From Acidobacteriaceae bacterium TAA 166 (GTDB lineage: Bacteria > Acidobacteriota > Terriglobia > Terriglobales > Acidobacteriaceae): DNA of 64,000 bases. Under the pieces are notes generated by a model. That model saw only the letters and a list, made by a program, of their open reading frames with translations. It did not search any database and was not told the DNA's origin. The stretch spans positions 2,534,001 through 2,598,000 of the forward strand of contig ATWD01000001.1 of NCBI GenBank assembly GCA_000421065.1, given 5' to 3'. This document shows positions 30,832 through 41,761 of this stretch, piece after piece (the stretch's first letter is position 1; every line of letters begins with the position of its first letter). The position numbers and the translations under genes were made by a program.

Positions 30832-33642
30832 TTACTGGCCGAGGACCGTGTTCGCGGCGGCGATTGCGATACCGAACTGTCCGACGATCTGGGCAATATC
30901 GACGATCAGTCGTATCGCCTTGCCCTTGTCGAGGTTCAGCGGGATCACAATAGTGTCGCCCGGATAGACGTGCAGCGAGTTGAATCCGCTGCCGCGCAAC
31001 GAGGAGCTGTACTGCTTGCTGATGACCGCTCCGCCTGCACGAATGACATAGGCTCGCTTCTGGTCGGCATCCCGGTTCGCTCCACCTGCCTGGCGAATGT
31101 AGTCGCCGACCCTGCGGTGGGGATCGTAGATAAACGAGTTCTGGTTGTAGACTGCGCCATCGACAGCGACCGTGGACGGCACACGAGGCACGATGAACCG
31201 GTCGCCATCCTCCAGCTGCAGGTCGGGAAGCTGGTCGATGGTACGGGCATCAACAGGGATCTCGAGAACGACGCGGCCGGTCGCGCGAGCCTGGCGAAGG
31301 CTGGCCACGATGCTCATGTTCTGCTGCTGCGCATTAGCTGCCGCCGCCGTGTCCTGCGGGCTGATGGAGCGGCTGGCGTTGGCGCTGGCGACGGTGCTGG
31401 CCTGGAGCGCGATCTGGTTGACGTACTCGTTCAGTCGCTGCTGCTGCACGCGTCGGGTCGATTCACGCGTGAACTCCGAGCCATAAAGATAGGAGTCGGG
31501 AGTGACACCGCCGGCACGGCGGATAAGCTGGCGGAGCGTCTCGCCTGGCTGCACGCTATAAATACCGGAGGAGACAAACTCACCCTCGAGCCGGACAAAG
31601 CGCGTCTGCTGGGTCTGAGGTACGTGAATGTCCGCCTTCGAGAAGATGGTGACCACGTCACCCGGCATCAGCTCGAGGTTCTGCGAGGCGTCGCCTTCGA
31701 GGACCAGCTTGCCCAGGTTGAAGGGCAGAAGCGATGTGGTGAGATTTTCTTTGCTCTGCCGCTCAATGACCGCGTAGGACCAGTCGATGTCCGGCTCACT
31801 TAGCTTGACGTCGTTGCGCGGCTGGAACTGGCCGGAGTTATTGCTCTTCGGAGTGGAGCCCAGGCTGGCTGAGGCCGAGCTGACCTGGCTGGTGCCGCTG
31901 GCATCTCCCCCAAGCGAAGACTGCGCGTTGGAATTGCTGGAGTTGTTGTTCTGACCCTGCGGATTCGTCTGCGCCGTCGTCTGGGCGTAGATGCGGTTGA
32001 TGTAGGGTGGGACCTCGGTGTTCAGCGAGCAGTCCAGTGCGCCGTCGCTGATGGAATCGATCGGCAGCTGCGTATTGGGGTCGATGCGCGGAGGGGGGAT
32101 CGATCCGTCGCTCAAGAGGTTGGCCTGGTTACTACGGGCGAGCGCAGGATATCCGCGCAGCTCCTGGTACTCGATCGAAGAAGAGTAGCGCCAGAAGGGA
32201 TCATCGCCCTCGTCGCCCACCGGGATGCCGTAACGCAGGCTGGGAACGCCGTAGGGCGTGGTGGGAAGGCAGGTGGGGATGTAGGTCATCATCGGCTGAC
32301 CGAGCTGGCTGCGTTTCAGCCAATAGTCGCGGGTGATGAGAGCGTCTTTATCCGGGAAGAGATCCTTCACCCGCATGCCGGGCTTCCACGCATAACGGCC
32401 GGGATTAGCCACGTTGCCCTTGAGGGTGACGGCTTCCTTGAACTCCCCGGCGATGGCGGTGAGCTCCAGGAGATCGCCGTCCTGCACCAGCGTGGTCTTG
32501 CCCTGGTTATCGAGCGAGACCTCAAGGGTGGAGCGCAGGTGGTTCGCGTCCACCCGCTCCAGGCGAATCTTGTCGCGCGAGGCGACTCCGGTCGGTCCAG
32601 CGGCCAGGTCGACCACATCGCCGACGGTGGTGTCGGCCGAGCGCAGCTCATAGATCGCGGGAACCCTGACATTCCCGGCCACAGCCACCTGCGGGCCCAC
32701 CGGGGGAATATAGATGACGTCGCCGGAGAGCATCGGAACGTCGCTCGATTTATCGCCACGCAATAAGAGGTCGTAGAGGTCGAGATCGACGATTAGCTTG
32801 CCGCCACGCTTCAGCTGGATGTGCCGCAGGCTGCCCTGCGGGGAAGGTCCTCCAGTGACGAAGATGGCATTGACCAGCGTGCTGAGCGAGCTGATAGTGT
32901 AGGTTCCCGGACGCCGTGCCTGCCCTACCAGGAAGACCTGGATCGACCGCAGTTGTCCCATGCTGACGTTAAGCTGGAAGTTGCGGAAGAGCTTGCTCAT
33001 CTGTGTCTGCAGCGTAGGTTGGACCTGGTCGAAGCGCAGGCCCGCGACGTGCACCGTGCCGACCTGGGGAACGAAGACGTCTCCCGAACGGTTGACCGGG
33101 AAGCGACCGTTCGTCGTGACCTGTCCCCAGGACTGGATCTGAAGCTCATCGCCGGGACCGACGACGTAGTCGGGGGTCACGGGAACATTGTTCGCTGGAG
33201 CAAAGGTCGAAGGAGGGTTGCGAAAGAGGCTCGCCCCAAAGATGGGAAGCATCTTTCCGACTGAGTTGGCGACCATCTGCTGAAACTCGGTCGGAGGGTC
33301 GAGCGGGATACGCTGGAAGGGATTATAGGTCGAGACCTGCTGCTGGCCCTGGTTGTTGCCGGTCGTACCGTTCTGCTGCTGCTGCTGGGGGGCCGTAAGC
33401 ACGGGGCCGTTCAGGGGAAGGGCGTTGCCCTGCGATCCGTTCTGCGGCGTGTAGTCGGAGTAGGTGCTGCCTCCGCAGGTGGGGTCGGAGGGAGAACAGG
33501 AGCTGCTGCTAGAGCCGTTCTGGCTGTTTCCTCCGCCTGCGCCGAGCGTTTGGACCGGAAGCTGAGCCACAGCCGAGACGGCCCCGAAAGACAAAGTTGC
33601 AACCCATACCAACGTGCGGAACCGCGCAAAACCGAAGTGCAT
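30832..33642 (-). CDS. Wza-like polysaccharide export protein with multiple SLBB domains
   Basis: The 936-aa exported protein probably forms or gates an outer-membrane channel for exopolysaccharide. ATG 33642 opens a clean signal peptide (FRTLVWVATLSFGAVSAVAQ); a GTG 20 codons upstream is the alternative. After a Gln/Ser/Asn-rich linker comes the polysaccharide export domain (PDYVVGPGDELQIQSWGQV... RSGDVFVPQVGTVHVAGL). A series of SLBB beta-grasp units follows (FLVGQARRPGTYTIS, VAVAGNVRVPAIYELRS, VTLKNVANPGRYAW-like, VRLEGEFVSSGIYSVQPGETLRQLIRRAGG, and a last one before AGGAVISKQ). There is no lipobox, unlike E. coli Wza. A matching sugar transferase and rhamnose genes lie 3-8 kb away. Confidence 0.88.
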   Translation of the reverse strand: MHFGFARFRTLVWVATLSFGAVSAVAQLPVQTLGAGGGNSQNGSSSSSCSPSDPTCGGSTYSDYTPQNGSQGNALPLNGPVLTAPQQQQQNGTTGNNQGQQQVSTYNPFQRIPLDPPTEFQQMVANSVGKMLPIFGASLFRNPPSTFAPANNVPVTPDYVVGPGDELQIQSWGQVTTNGRFPVNRSGDVFVPQVGTVHVAGLRFDQVQPTLQTQMSKLFRNFQLNVSMGQLRSIQVFLVGQARRPGTYTISSLSTLVNAIFVTGGPSPQGSLRHIQLKRGGKLIVDLDLYDLLLRGDKSSDVPMLSGDVIYIPPVGPQVAVAGNVRVPAIYELRSADTTVGDVVDLAAGPTGVASRDKIRLERVDANHLRSTLEVSLDNQGKTTLVQDGDLLELTAIAGEFKEAVTLKGNVANPGRYAWKPGMRVKDLFPDKDALITRDYWLKRSQLGQPMMTYIPTCLPTTPYGVPSLRYGIPVGDEGDDPFWRYSSSIEYQELRGYPALARSNQANLLSDGSIPPPRIDPNTQLPIDSISDGALDCSLNTEVPPYINRIYAQTTAQTNPQGQNNNSSNSNAQSSLGGDASGTSQVSSASASLGSTPKSNNSGQFQPRNDVKLSEPDIDWSYAVIERQSKENLTTSLLPFNLGKLVLEGDASQNLELMPGDVVTIFSKADIHVPQTQQTRFVRLEGEFVSSGIYSVQPGETLRQLIRRAGGVTPDSYLYGSEFTRESTRRVQQQRLNEYVNQIALQASTVASANASRSISPQDTAAAANAQQQNMSIVASLRQARATGRVVLEIPVDARTIDQLPDLQLEDGDRFIVPRVPSTVAVDGAVYNQNSFIYDPHRRVGDYIRQAGGANRDADQKRAYVIRAGGAVISKQYSSSLRGSGFNSLHVYPGDTIVIPLNLDKGKAIRLIVDIAQIVGQFGIAIAAANTVLGQ

Positions 33643-33754
33643 CCGACCCAATCTTTGCAAAACGATCAACCTCACCAAACGTACCTTCTCAAGAAGGCTC
33701 ACGAGAATCCCGCAGACTTTCAGACGAGACCTTCAGAATACCCCAAGGCCCCGG

Positions 33755-33832
33755 CGGTATCGACAAATTCAAATCTAGGGTTTTCGGGAGGAAAGGCGAT
33801 GGCCTGCTGGCCGGGCCCACTGCGCGTGGAGC
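33755..33832 (+). repeat. Dispersed palindrome a-end with extended flank (copy 1 of 2)
   Basis: The a-end arm (GGCGATGGCCTGCTGGCCGG through GCGCGTGGAGCG) is preceded by a flank containing GACAAATTCAAATC, GGGTTTTCGGGAGGAAAGGC. The flank is shared with the copy at 37948. It abuts the gatA stop codon. Confidence 0.65.
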
Positions 33833-33839
33833 GCCTGTC

Positions 33840-35288
<1,449 letters not shown>

Positions 35289-35353
35289 AACCTTCTCTCT
35301 CCGGAAAACTCTCTGGTTCGGGGCCTGAACGCTGCCTTGGGTTCAACCCGGCG

Positions 35354-35683
35354 CTATCGCTCGATGACCTTGGGGACCTTGAAGAAGCGGCCGTCGGTCT
35401 CGGGAGCCGAGGCCATCACGTCGGCCCGGTCGAGCGAGGGCTGGACGATATCGAGGCGCAGCGTCTCTCCATGGGGGGAGACGACCCGGTCCTCGAGGAC
35501 CTCTCCCACCTGGGCCATGGGAGCGACTGAGCTGGTATCCAGCTCACTCAACTGCTCGATATACCCCAGGATTGCGTTGAGATCGCGCTGCATGCGCGGC
35601 TCTTCCTCGGCGGTCAACTCCAGGTTGGCCAGCTCAGCCACCCTCCGCACCTCTTCGATCGAGACTTCAGACTGCCCACTCAT
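35354..35683 (-). CDS. gatC: Aspartyl/glutamyl-tRNA amidotransferase subunit C
   Basis: GatC (109 aa) is the small subunit that wraps and stabilises GatA in GatCAB. It shows the family pattern VSIEEVRRVAELANLELTAEE at the N-terminus, DLNAILGYIEQLSELDTSSV in the middle, and the C-terminal PETDGRFFKVPKVIER. ATG 35683 is the natural start. It sits between the DUF721 gene and gatA on the same strand, so the three are likely one transcript. Confidence 0.92.
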   Translation of the reverse strand: MSGQSEVSIEEVRRVAELANLELTAEEEPRMQRDLNAILGYIEQLSELDTSSVAPMAQVGEVLEDRVVSPHGETLRLDIVQPSLDRADVMASAPETDGRFFKVPKVIER

Positions 35684-35712
35684 TGCTTGGCGTAGTTCCT
35701 CTTTGGTTTGGC

Positions 35713-36000
35713 TCAATACCGCTTCACAATCCAGTGTAGCTTGGATACCCGCACGCCGGCGCTCTCGGCAAGCTGGGGCTCGAGCTGCGAACTCATCGAG
35801 CGCAACTCCTCGAGCCACGGCCGCTCGCGAACCGCGACCGTCACGATGCCGGTCTCTTCGTCGTAGGCGGCGACCGCTGCCTGCGCGGCCAGCCTCGGGC
35901 CTCCGATCGCCACCCATGCCATCGCAAGGCGATCTTCGGCCGAGAGCGCTTCAAGGCCGACCCGTAGGCCACCTTTGATTACATCCCGTATCCGCTCCAT
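35713..36000 (-). CDS. DUF721 (DciA-like) protein
   Basis: The 95-aa protein has the DUF721 pattern: WVAIGGPRLAAQAAVAAYD, then a beta strand VTVAVRERPWLEELRSM, and a C-terminal VSKLHW. DUF721 includes DciA, the helicase-loading factor found in bacteria without DnaC/DnaI, but many short members have no proven role. ATG 36000 is preceded by GGAGAAG. It is the first gene of an apparent operon with gatC and gatA. Confidence 0.72.
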   Translation of the reverse strand: MERIRDVIKGGLRVGLEALSAEDRLAMAWVAIGGPRLAAQAAVAAYDEETGIVTVAVRERPWLEELRSMSSQLEPQLAESAGVRVSKLHWIVKRY

Positions 36001-36049
36001 GCAAAGTCTTCTCCTCGCCGATGTTGAGACTATTATGCGGCAAAAAAAG

Positions 36050-36277
36050 AGGAAGACAGGCGCTGCCGCGCGGGCGCCCTACGCGGGCACCGCCCACTTC
36101 GTGGGGCATATATCGCCTTCGGCGTGGGCCTCCCGCTGGTCGGCGCAAAGATTTATGCAAGCGACCAACGGGAGCCTCGACCCGAAGGGAATATATGCGT
36201 CACGAAGGGTGCGCTCGCTGGGGGGACTTCATGCGCAGTGGGCCCGGCAGGCAGGCCATCGTCTTCAATAGGTCGAT
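36050..36277 (+). repeat. Dispersed imperfect palindrome, near-full copy (b-end left, a-end right)
   Basis: GGAAGACAGGCGCTGCCGCG is at the left. The centre has CTCCCGCTGGTCGGCGC and GCGACCAACGGGAGCC. The right end is GGCAGGCCATCGTCTTCAAT then AGGTCGATA. The latter outermost sequence also flanks the internally deleted copy at 24630. It lies between the DUF721 operon and the sugar transferase gene. Confidence 0.85.
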
Positions 36278-36282
36278 AAAGC

Positions 36283-37020
36283 CTAGTAAGCTCCATCCTG
36301 ATTGACCACGGCCGTAAAGGTCCGCATCAGGATCTGGAGATCGCGCCGCAGAGACCAGCGATTGACGTACTCGCAGTCGAGGGCGACCCTCTCGTCGTAA
36401 GTCAGCTCGCTACGGCCGGAGACCTGCCAGAGGCCGGTGAGGCCGGGCTTGACCCGGCAGTAGCACTCGAAGCAGTCGCCGTACTTCTCCACCTCTGCGG
36501 CCACGATAGGGCGTGGGCCCACCAGACTCATATGCCCGACCAGAACGTTCCAGAACTGGGGAAGCTCGTCCAGCGAGTAACGCCGCAGAATCGATCCGAT
36601 CCGGGTGATGCGGGGATCATGACGCAACTTATGGGTCTGGTTCCACTCCGCGCGCGCAGCCGGATGCTTCGCCAGATGCTCCTCGAGCACCTCGGCCGAG
36701 TTGACGCACATCGTACGGAACTTCCACATCGAGAAAAACGCGCCGTTCTTGCGTATCCGTCGGTGCGAATAGAAGATCGGGCCCGGAGAGCTGAGAACCA
36801 CTAGCATCCCGACGACCCCGATCGCCAACAGGATCAAGGGAGTGCAGAGTAAGATCAAAAAGATATCAAGGCACCGCTTGATAACCCTGTAACGAAACAA
36901 CTCCGAAGGCATCCCATCAAGGGGGTATCGAAATACCGGCCTGCTGACCGTTTCTGTATACGAATAAGAATCTTCGACAGCCGCTATCCGCGACTCGGGA
37001 GATTGATATTCACCCTGCAT
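36283..37020 (-). CDS. Initiating sugar transferase (polyprenyl-phosphate glycosyl-1-P transferase family)
   Basis: The 245-aa protein has one membrane helix ([21 protein letters not shown]). It then has the bacterial sugar transferase domain: [62 protein letters not shown] and [25 protein letters not shown]. These enzymes place the first sugar-phosphate on the lipid carrier for exopolysaccharide or O-antigen. It is the short (WbaP C-terminal/PglC-like) form with only an N-terminal anchor. ATG 37020 is weakly preceded by GGA. It is divergent from rmlC. Confidence 0.93.
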   Translation of the reverse strand: MQGEYQSPESRIAAVEDSYSYTETVSRPVFRYPLDGMPSELFRYRVIKRCLDIFLILLCTPLILLAIGVVGMLVVLSSPGPIFYSHRRIRKNGAFFSMWKFRTMCVNSAEVLEEHLAKHPAARAEWNQTHKLRHDPRITRIGSILRRYSLDELPQFWNVLVGHMSLVGPRPIVAAEVEKYGDCFECYCRVKPGLTGLWQVSGRSELTYDERVALDCEYVNRWSLRRDLQILMRTFTAVVNQDGAY

Positions 37021-37370
37021 TGAGATTCCATGTCTGTATTACCTACCCGCCTGTTCATGCGAGCTCCGGCATACCGGTTGTTCTTGCGTCCAAAGTTTCG
37101 ACGGCGATCTTTACTATCTATTCTGTGAAACCCGCCGTTCTCTGCCCTTCTCTCGCTATGGCCCAGTCGTCACTCCGGAGGGAGGACGATCTTGAAATTT
37201 GCTCCTATCGTTCGACCTCTCGGTAGCTCCGGCAATCCTGATAAGTGCTTCATTTGTGACCGTCCGTTCATTCTAATCACAGGAACCTACTTTCCCACAA
37301 TCTATCTTCTGCGCCGGTTGAACCTCTGGTTTCGTTTTGGAGCCCGAAAGAAAGAGGCAGAATCTTCAGC
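37021..37370. other. AT-richer divergent intergenic region of the polysaccharide genes
   Basis: This roughly 350-nt gap separates the sugar transferase (minus) from rmlC (plus) and presumably holds both promoters. A very strong Shine-Dalgarno (GGAGGGAGGA, 37177-37186) precedes a TTG at 37192. The TTG opens a 62-codon frame before rmlC and then runs into rmlC out of frame. I do not call it a gene. It could be a leader peptide or a chance site. Confidence 0.3.
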
Positions 37371-37376
37371 TAGACT
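37371..37376 (+). promoter_or_regulatory. TAGACT -10-like box, 6 nt before rmlC ATG
   Basis: The hexamer ends 6 nt before ATG 37383 and no Shine-Dalgarno is present. This suggests leaderless rmlC mRNA. Confidence 0.3.
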
Positions 37377-37382
37377 AGTCGG

Positions 37383-37946
37383 ATGCAGGTATTGGATACC
37401 CCGCTGCACGACGTCAAGCTCCTCCGGCCACGCCGTTTCGGCGACAACCGCGGGTGGTTCACAGAGGTCTTCAACACCTCCTCTTTCGCAGCCGCGGGCC
37501 TGCCCGTCGATTTCGTCCAGGACAATCAGTCGTTTTCCGTCCACGGAGTGCTTCGAGGCCTTCATTATCAATTAGTTAAGCCACAGGGGAAGCTGGTTCG
37601 CGTACTCTCAGGAGAGATCTGGGACGTGGCAGTCGATCTGCGTCGGGACTCCCCCCAGTTCGGGAAGTGGGCCGGTTTTCATCTCAAGCCGCGAAGTGAC
37701 AGCGGCGATCTTGAGCTGCTCTGGATCCCCGAAGGATTCGCCCACGGCTTTCTGGTCGTCTCCGAGACCGCGGAGGTCCTCTACAAGACCACCAATCCCT
37801 ACTTTCCTTCCGGGGAGCGGTCGGTTCTCTGGAACGATCCCATGCTCGGAATCGAGTGGCCTCTTCATCTACTTGGAGATACGACTCCCTCGGTCAGCGC
37901 GAAAGACGCCGCCGGAACCTCCTTCCGGGATGCCGAGCTTCCTTAG
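37383..37946 (+). CDS. rmlC: dTDP-4-dehydrorhamnose 3,5-epimerase
   Basis: RmlC epimerises dTDP-4-keto-6-deoxyglucose at C3 and C5, the third step of dTDP-L-rhamnose synthesis. The 187-aa cupin protein has FGDNRGWFTEVFN, DNQSFSVHGVLRGLHYQ (catalytic His), PEGFAHGFLVVSETAEVLYKTTNPY (Tyr and substrate residues) and a C-terminal WPL. It stands alone on the plus strand, apart from the rmlB-A-D operon 0.7 kb downstream, which runs the opposite way. Confidence 0.95.
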   Translation: MQVLDTPLHDVKLLRPRRFGDNRGWFTEVFNTSSFAAAGLPVDFVQDNQSFSVHGVLRGLHYQLVKPQGKLVRVLSGEIWDVAVDLRRDSPQFGKWAGFHLKPRSDSGDLELLWIPEGFAHGFLVVSETAEVLYKTTNPYFPSGERSVLWNDPMLGIEWPLHLLGDTTPSVSAKDAAGTSFRDAELP

Positions 37947-37947
37947 G

Positions 37948-38014
37948 GCGTATAGACAAATTCAAATCCGCGGTTTTTTGAGGAAAGGCGATGACCTGCC
38001 GGCCGGGACCGGCA
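37948..38014 (+). repeat. Dispersed palindrome a-end with extended flank (copy 2 of 2)
   Basis: CGTATAGACAAATTCAAATC, then a GGTTTT stretch, GAGGAAAGGCGATG and CCTGCCGGCCGGG, copies the sequence at 33755. It starts at the rmlC stop codon and the arm breaks off after the a-end. Confidence 0.65.
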
Positions 38015-38045
38015 CGATAAAAAGTCTAGAGTATAGAGCGGGATC

Positions 38046-38594
38046 TCAGGAGTTCTGCTCCAGCCAGCCTTCAATCTCGGCGAGCTCCCGGACCGCGAGA
38101 TACCTGCCCGTGCAGGCCGCTTCCTCCGTGCCGGCAATCAGAAAGGCCTGCCGCAGCCCGGCTCCATTGGCGGCGGCGATGTCGCTGCAGCGGTCGCCGA
38201 CCATGACGGAGTCAGCCAGCGAGACGCCAAACTCCCTCTGGGCCCGCAACAGCATGCCGGCGCCGGGCTTGCGGTCTTCGTGCTCGCGCTTATACTCGCC
38301 GACGCCGTGTTCCGGGTGGTAGGGGCAGTAATAGACGGCATCGAGCTCGACCCCTTGGGCGCGAAGCTCCCCCCGCATCCAGAACATGAGCGTCTCGAAA
38401 TCAGCTTCGGTGTAGTAGCCACGCGCAATCCCGGACTGATTGGTGACGATCACCAACCGGTAGCCCAGCCGCATGGCGGTACGGCAAAGAGAGAAGATAC
38501 CGGGAAGAAACCTCACCTCTTCCACGCGATGCAGATAACCGATCTCGATGTTCACTACGCCGTCACGGTCGAGAAACAGCGCCTTGCCGCTCAC
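38046..38594 (-). CDS. gmhB: GmhB-like HAD phosphatase (heptose 1,7-bisphosphate phosphatase family)
   Basis: The 182-aa HAD-IIIA enzyme shows LFLDRDGVVN (nucleophile Asp and acid Asp), VTNQSGIARG, the RKPGAG Lys and VGDRCSDIAAA. GmhB removes the 1- or 7-phosphate of heptose bisphosphate for LPS heptose or glycoprotein sugars. The zinc loop is CPYHPEHGVGEYKREHEDRKP. The first Cys-x-His pair is present, but where E. coli has CDC before RKP this protein has HED, so the zinc site is altered. GTG 38594 overlaps the rmlD stop (GTGA) and has AAGGAG upstream, so it is co-translated with rmlD. Confidence 0.85.
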   Translation of the reverse strand: MSGKALFLDRDGVVNIEIGYLHRVEEVRFLPGIFSLCRTAMRLGYRLVIVTNQSGIARGYYTEADFETLMFWMRGELRAQGVELDAVYYCPYHPEHGVGEYKREHEDRKPGAGMLLRAQREFGVSLADSVMVGDRCSDIAAANGAGLRQAFLIAGTEEAACTGRYLAVRELAEIEGWLEQNS

Positions 38595-39517
38595 AGCTCT
38601 CTCCTTGTGGGTTCCAGCTCCGCCATTACCTCGCGCAGGGAGTCGTGCCAGTCCATCATCCTCCAGCCAAAGGTCGCGGCCAGCTTATCGCAGCTCAGGC
38701 GCGAGTTGGCCGGCCGCCTTGCCGGCGTGGGGTACTCGGAGGTCGAGATGGCATCGACCTCCGCCAGCTTCAAGGATGGGTCGAATTCACGCGCGTGCTC
38801 GATGGCAGCAACGGCGAATCCATGCCAGGTCGTCTCCCCGGCCCCGGCTGCGTGATAGATGCCGCTGACCCCTGACATTCCTATATACAGGTTGGAGTCT
38901 GCCGATTGTTTTTCTATTATGCGGATCACATGTGCGGTTAGGCGGCCCAGGTCCCGGCTCCAGGTCGGAGCTCCATGCTGATCGGCAACGACTCGGAGAC
39001 GGTCTTTCTCACGCGCAATCTTAAGGATAGTCTTCAGAAAGTTCTTGCCCGTGGTTCCGTAGACCCAGCTTGTGCGGAAGATCAGATGAGGAGCTCTGCT
39101 ATTGGCCAGAGCTTCTTCGCCGGCCAGCTTACTTGCACCGTAGACGCCAATAGGACGTGTTGGATGAAACTCATGGTAAGGCGTATCTATTTCTCCATCA
39201 AACACATAGTCCGTTGAGAAATGGATGACCCCTGCTCCGATTCTGTCAGCTTCTTTTCCCAGGACACGCACCGCCTCGGTATTGATCGCGTAGGCCAGTT
39301 CCGGTTCGCTCTCGGCTTTATCGACTGCGGTGTAGGCCGCCGGGTTGACGATCCAGCGCGGCTGGACCTCGCGAACAAGCTGGCGAATGGAGGCTGCGTC
39401 GGTGAGGTCGAGCTCACCGCGCGCGGGTGCGATCACCTCGCCCAGCGAGGCGAGACTCCGGAGCAGCTCCCCGCCAACCTGCCCGGTCACGCCGGTAAGA
39501 AGAATCCGGTGGCTCAT
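38591..39517 (-). CDS. rmlD: dTDP-4-dehydrorhamnose reductase
   Basis: RmlD performs the final NADPH-dependent reduction to dTDP-L-rhamnose. The 308-aa SDR protein has the cofactor motif [35 protein letters not shown], and the catalytic YGASK (YxxxK) with [10 protein letters not shown] after it. It overlaps both neighbours by 4 nt, the rmlA stop at its start and the gmhB-like start at its end. That indicates tight translational coupling in rmlB-rmlA-rmlD-gmhB. Confidence 0.95.
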   Translation of the reverse strand: MSHRILLTGVTGQVGGELLRSLASLGEVIAPARGELDLTDAASIRQLVREVQPRWIVNPAAYTAVDKAESEPELAYAINTEAVRVLGKEADRIGAGVIHFSTDYVFDGEIDTPYHEFHPTRPIGVYGASKLAGEEALANSRAPHLIFRTSWVYGTTGKNFLKTILKIAREKDRLRVVADQHGAPTWSRDLGRLTAHVIRIIEKQSADSNLYIGMSGVSGIYHAAGAGETTWHGFAVAAIEHAREFDPSLKLAEVDAISTSEYPTPARRPANSRLSCDKLAATFGWRMMDWHDSLREVMAELEPTRREL

Positions 39518-40395
39518 CCCCAGAACACCGGTTCCGCGAGCAGACGATTCAGGTATTGGCCATAGCTGCTCTTGCCCATCTTCGCCGCCAGATCACGAAG
39601 CTGGGTCTCGTCGATGTAGCCCAGCCGGAAGGCGATCTCTTCGAGACACGCGACCTTCAGGCCCTGGCGCTTCTCGATGGTCTGGATAAACGAGGCGGCC
39701 TCGAGCAGGGAGTCGTGGGTTCCGGTATCGAGCCAGGCCATGCCCCGGCCCAGAACCTCGGTCCTGAGCTGCCCGCGCTCCAGATACCAGCGATTGACGT
39801 CCGTGATCTCAAGCTCGCCCCGGGACGAGGGCTTCAGTCCTTCGGCGATCCCGGCCACCTGCGCGTCATAGAAGTAGATCCCGGTCACCGCGTAGCGAGA
39901 CTTCGGCTTGGCCGGCTTCTCTTCGATCGAGATGGCCTTGCGGTCCCGGTCGAACTCGACCACGCCATAGCGCTCAGGGTCGAGCACCGGGTAGGCGAAG
40001 ACGGTCGCGCCCTCGCGGTTGGCCGCGGCTTGTCGAAGGGTCTTGACCATGTCGTGGCCGTAGAAGATGTTGTCGCCGAGTGCGAGGCAGCAGGGCTCCC
40101 CGGCGAGAAACTCCCGGCCGATCAGGAAGGCCTGGGCCAGGCCGTCGGGCGAGGGCTGAACGGCATACTGCAGGCGAACGCCCCACTGCTCGCCGTTGCC
40201 CAGAAGTTGCTCGAAGCGCGGCGTGTCCTGCGGGGTGGAGATGATGAGGATCTCCCGAACTCCCGCCAGCAGAAGCATCGACAGAGGATAGTAGATCATC
40301 GGTTTGTCGTAGACCGGCAGAAGCTGCTTGGAGACCACCTGGGTGACCGGATGCAGCCGCGTTCCCGACCCTCCGGCGAGGATGATGCCCTTCAT
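39514..40395 (-). CDS. rmlA: Glucose-1-phosphate thymidylyltransferase
   Basis: RmlA makes dTDP-glucose from dTTP and glucose-1-phosphate, the first and feedback-regulated step toward dTDP-L-rhamnose. The 293-aa protein has the nucleotide-binding [38 protein letters not shown] and [11 protein letters not shown], all standard for the family. It overlaps rmlB and rmlD by 4 nt on either side. Confidence 0.97.
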   Translation of the reverse strand: MKGIILAGGSGTRLHPVTQVVSKQLLPVYDKPMIYYPLSMLLLAGVREILIISTPQDTPRFEQLLGNGEQWGVRLQYAVQPSPDGLAQAFLIGREFLAGEPCCLALGDNIFYGHDMVKTLRQAAANREGATVFAYPVLDPERYGVVEFDRDRKAISIEEKPAKPKSRYAVTGIYFYDAQVAGIAEGLKPSSRGELEITDVNRWYLERGQLRTEVLGRGMAWLDTGTHDSLLEAASFIQTIEKRQGLKVACLEEIAFRLGYIDETQLRDLAAKMGKSSYGQYLNRLLAEPVFWG

Positions 40396-41576
40396 TGCGA
40401 TGCCTCCGAACCGGCTTCGACGGCCTTACGCGATCCCCCGCTTTGCGCCTCACGGGAACCCCCGCCTTGCGCTTCGCGCGAGCCATAATTTCTCTCGACC
40501 CACTGCTGATATGCCCCGCTGGTAACGTCCTCGACCCAGGCCGTGTTGTCGAGATACCACTGAACGGTCTTGCGCAAGCCGGTCTCGAAGCTCTCCTGGG
40601 CGCGCCATCCCAGCTCGCCCTCGAGCTTGCGGGCGTCGATGGCGTAACGGCGATCGTGGCCTGGCCGGTCGGCGACGTAGGTGATCAGCTGGCTGTGCGG
40701 CTTGAGGTTCGAGCCGGACAGAAGCTTGTCGAGCAGAGAACACAGGGTGTTGACCACCTCGAGATTGCTGCGCTGATTGCCTCCGCCCACGTTGTAGGTC
40801 TCGCCGATGCGGCCGCGCTCGAGCACGGCCATCAAGGCACGGCAGTGGTCGGCCACATAGAGCCAGTCGCGGACCTGCTGGCCATCGCCATAAACCGGAA
40901 GAGGCTTGCCCTGACGGGCGTTCGCGATCATCAGCGGAATCAGCTTCTCGGGAAACTGATAAGGCCCGTAATTGTTGGAACAGTTGGTGATGATTGCCGG
41001 AAGACCATAGGTATGGACCCAGGCGCGGACCAGGTGATCGCTCGCGGCCTTCGACGCCGCATAGGGCGAGTTGGGAGCGTAGGGCGTCTCCTCATGGAAG
41101 GCCGGATCGTCCGGAGCGAGCGTGCCGTAGACCTCGTCGGTCGAGACGTGCAGGAAACGGAAGCCCTGCTTCTCTTCGCCGTCGAGTGTTGCCAGGTAAG
41201 CCCGCGCAGCCTGCAGCAGCGTGAAGGTGCCGTCGATGTTGGTGCGAAGAAACGCCTCCGGGCCCAGGATCGACCGGTCGACGTGGCTCTCGGCGGCGAA
41301 GTGGACAATGGCGCGCGGGCGGTACTGCTCGAGCAGCTGCTTCACCAGCGCGGCGTCACAGATATCGCCATGCACGAACGTGTAGCCGGAGCTGCCTTCG
41401 ACGGCCTGCAGGTTGGCCGGATTTCCGGCATAGGTCAGGCGGTCGAGATTGACGACCGGATCGACCGGACCGTTGCCGGAGGCCATCCACTCGAGGACAA
41501 AGTTCGAGCCGATGAAACCTGCTCCGCCGGTGACCAGAATGGGCGCTTGCCGCGCCTGGTTGGTGACTGAACTCAT
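40392..41576 (-). CDS. rmlB: dTDP-glucose 4,6-dehydratase
   Basis: RmlB forms dTDP-4-keto-6-deoxyglucose. The 394-aa SDR protein has [36 protein letters not shown] (with the Asp-Glu catalytic pair) and [11 protein letters not shown] (YxxxK). It is longer than the usual ~350 aa because of a C-terminal tail after the conserved [13 protein letters not shown] part. The tail holds imperfect GSREAQ repeats (about 40400-40490 in DNA). It is the first gene of the rmlBAD-gmhB operon. Confidence 0.96.
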   Translation of the reverse strand: MSSVTNQARQAPILVTGGAGFIGSNFVLEWMASGNGPVDPVVNLDRLTYAGNPANLQAVEGSSGYTFVHGDICDAALVKQLLEQYRPRAIVHFAAESHVDRSILGPEAFLRTNIDGTFTLLQAARAYLATLDGEEKQGFRFLHVSTDEVYGTLAPDDPAFHEETPYAPNSPYAASKAASDHLVRAWVHTYGLPAIITNCSNNYGPYQFPEKLIPLMIANARQGKPLPVYGDGQQVRDWLYVADHCRALMAVLERGRIGETYNVGGGNQRSNLEVVNTLCSLLDKLLSGSNLKPHSQLITYVADRPGHDRRYAIDARKLEGELGWRAQESFETGLRKTVQWYLDNTAWVEDVTSGAYQQWVERNYGSREAQGGGSREAQSGGSRKAVEAGSEASQ

Positions 41577-41761
41577 TCGCTTCCCAGAACTCCTGTATAT
41601 CTTGGGCGGTGCCGTGGTGCTGTTCGCAGCGGACGCCCAAGTTCCAGACTATCGAACTTTTCGCGGATATGCCGGGTGGAGGCAACGGCGAGGGAGGGCC
41701 ACGGTGTCAAAACAGGAACCGGGCGAGGAAGAGACTCTCGCCCAAAAGAGGAGCGAAGACG

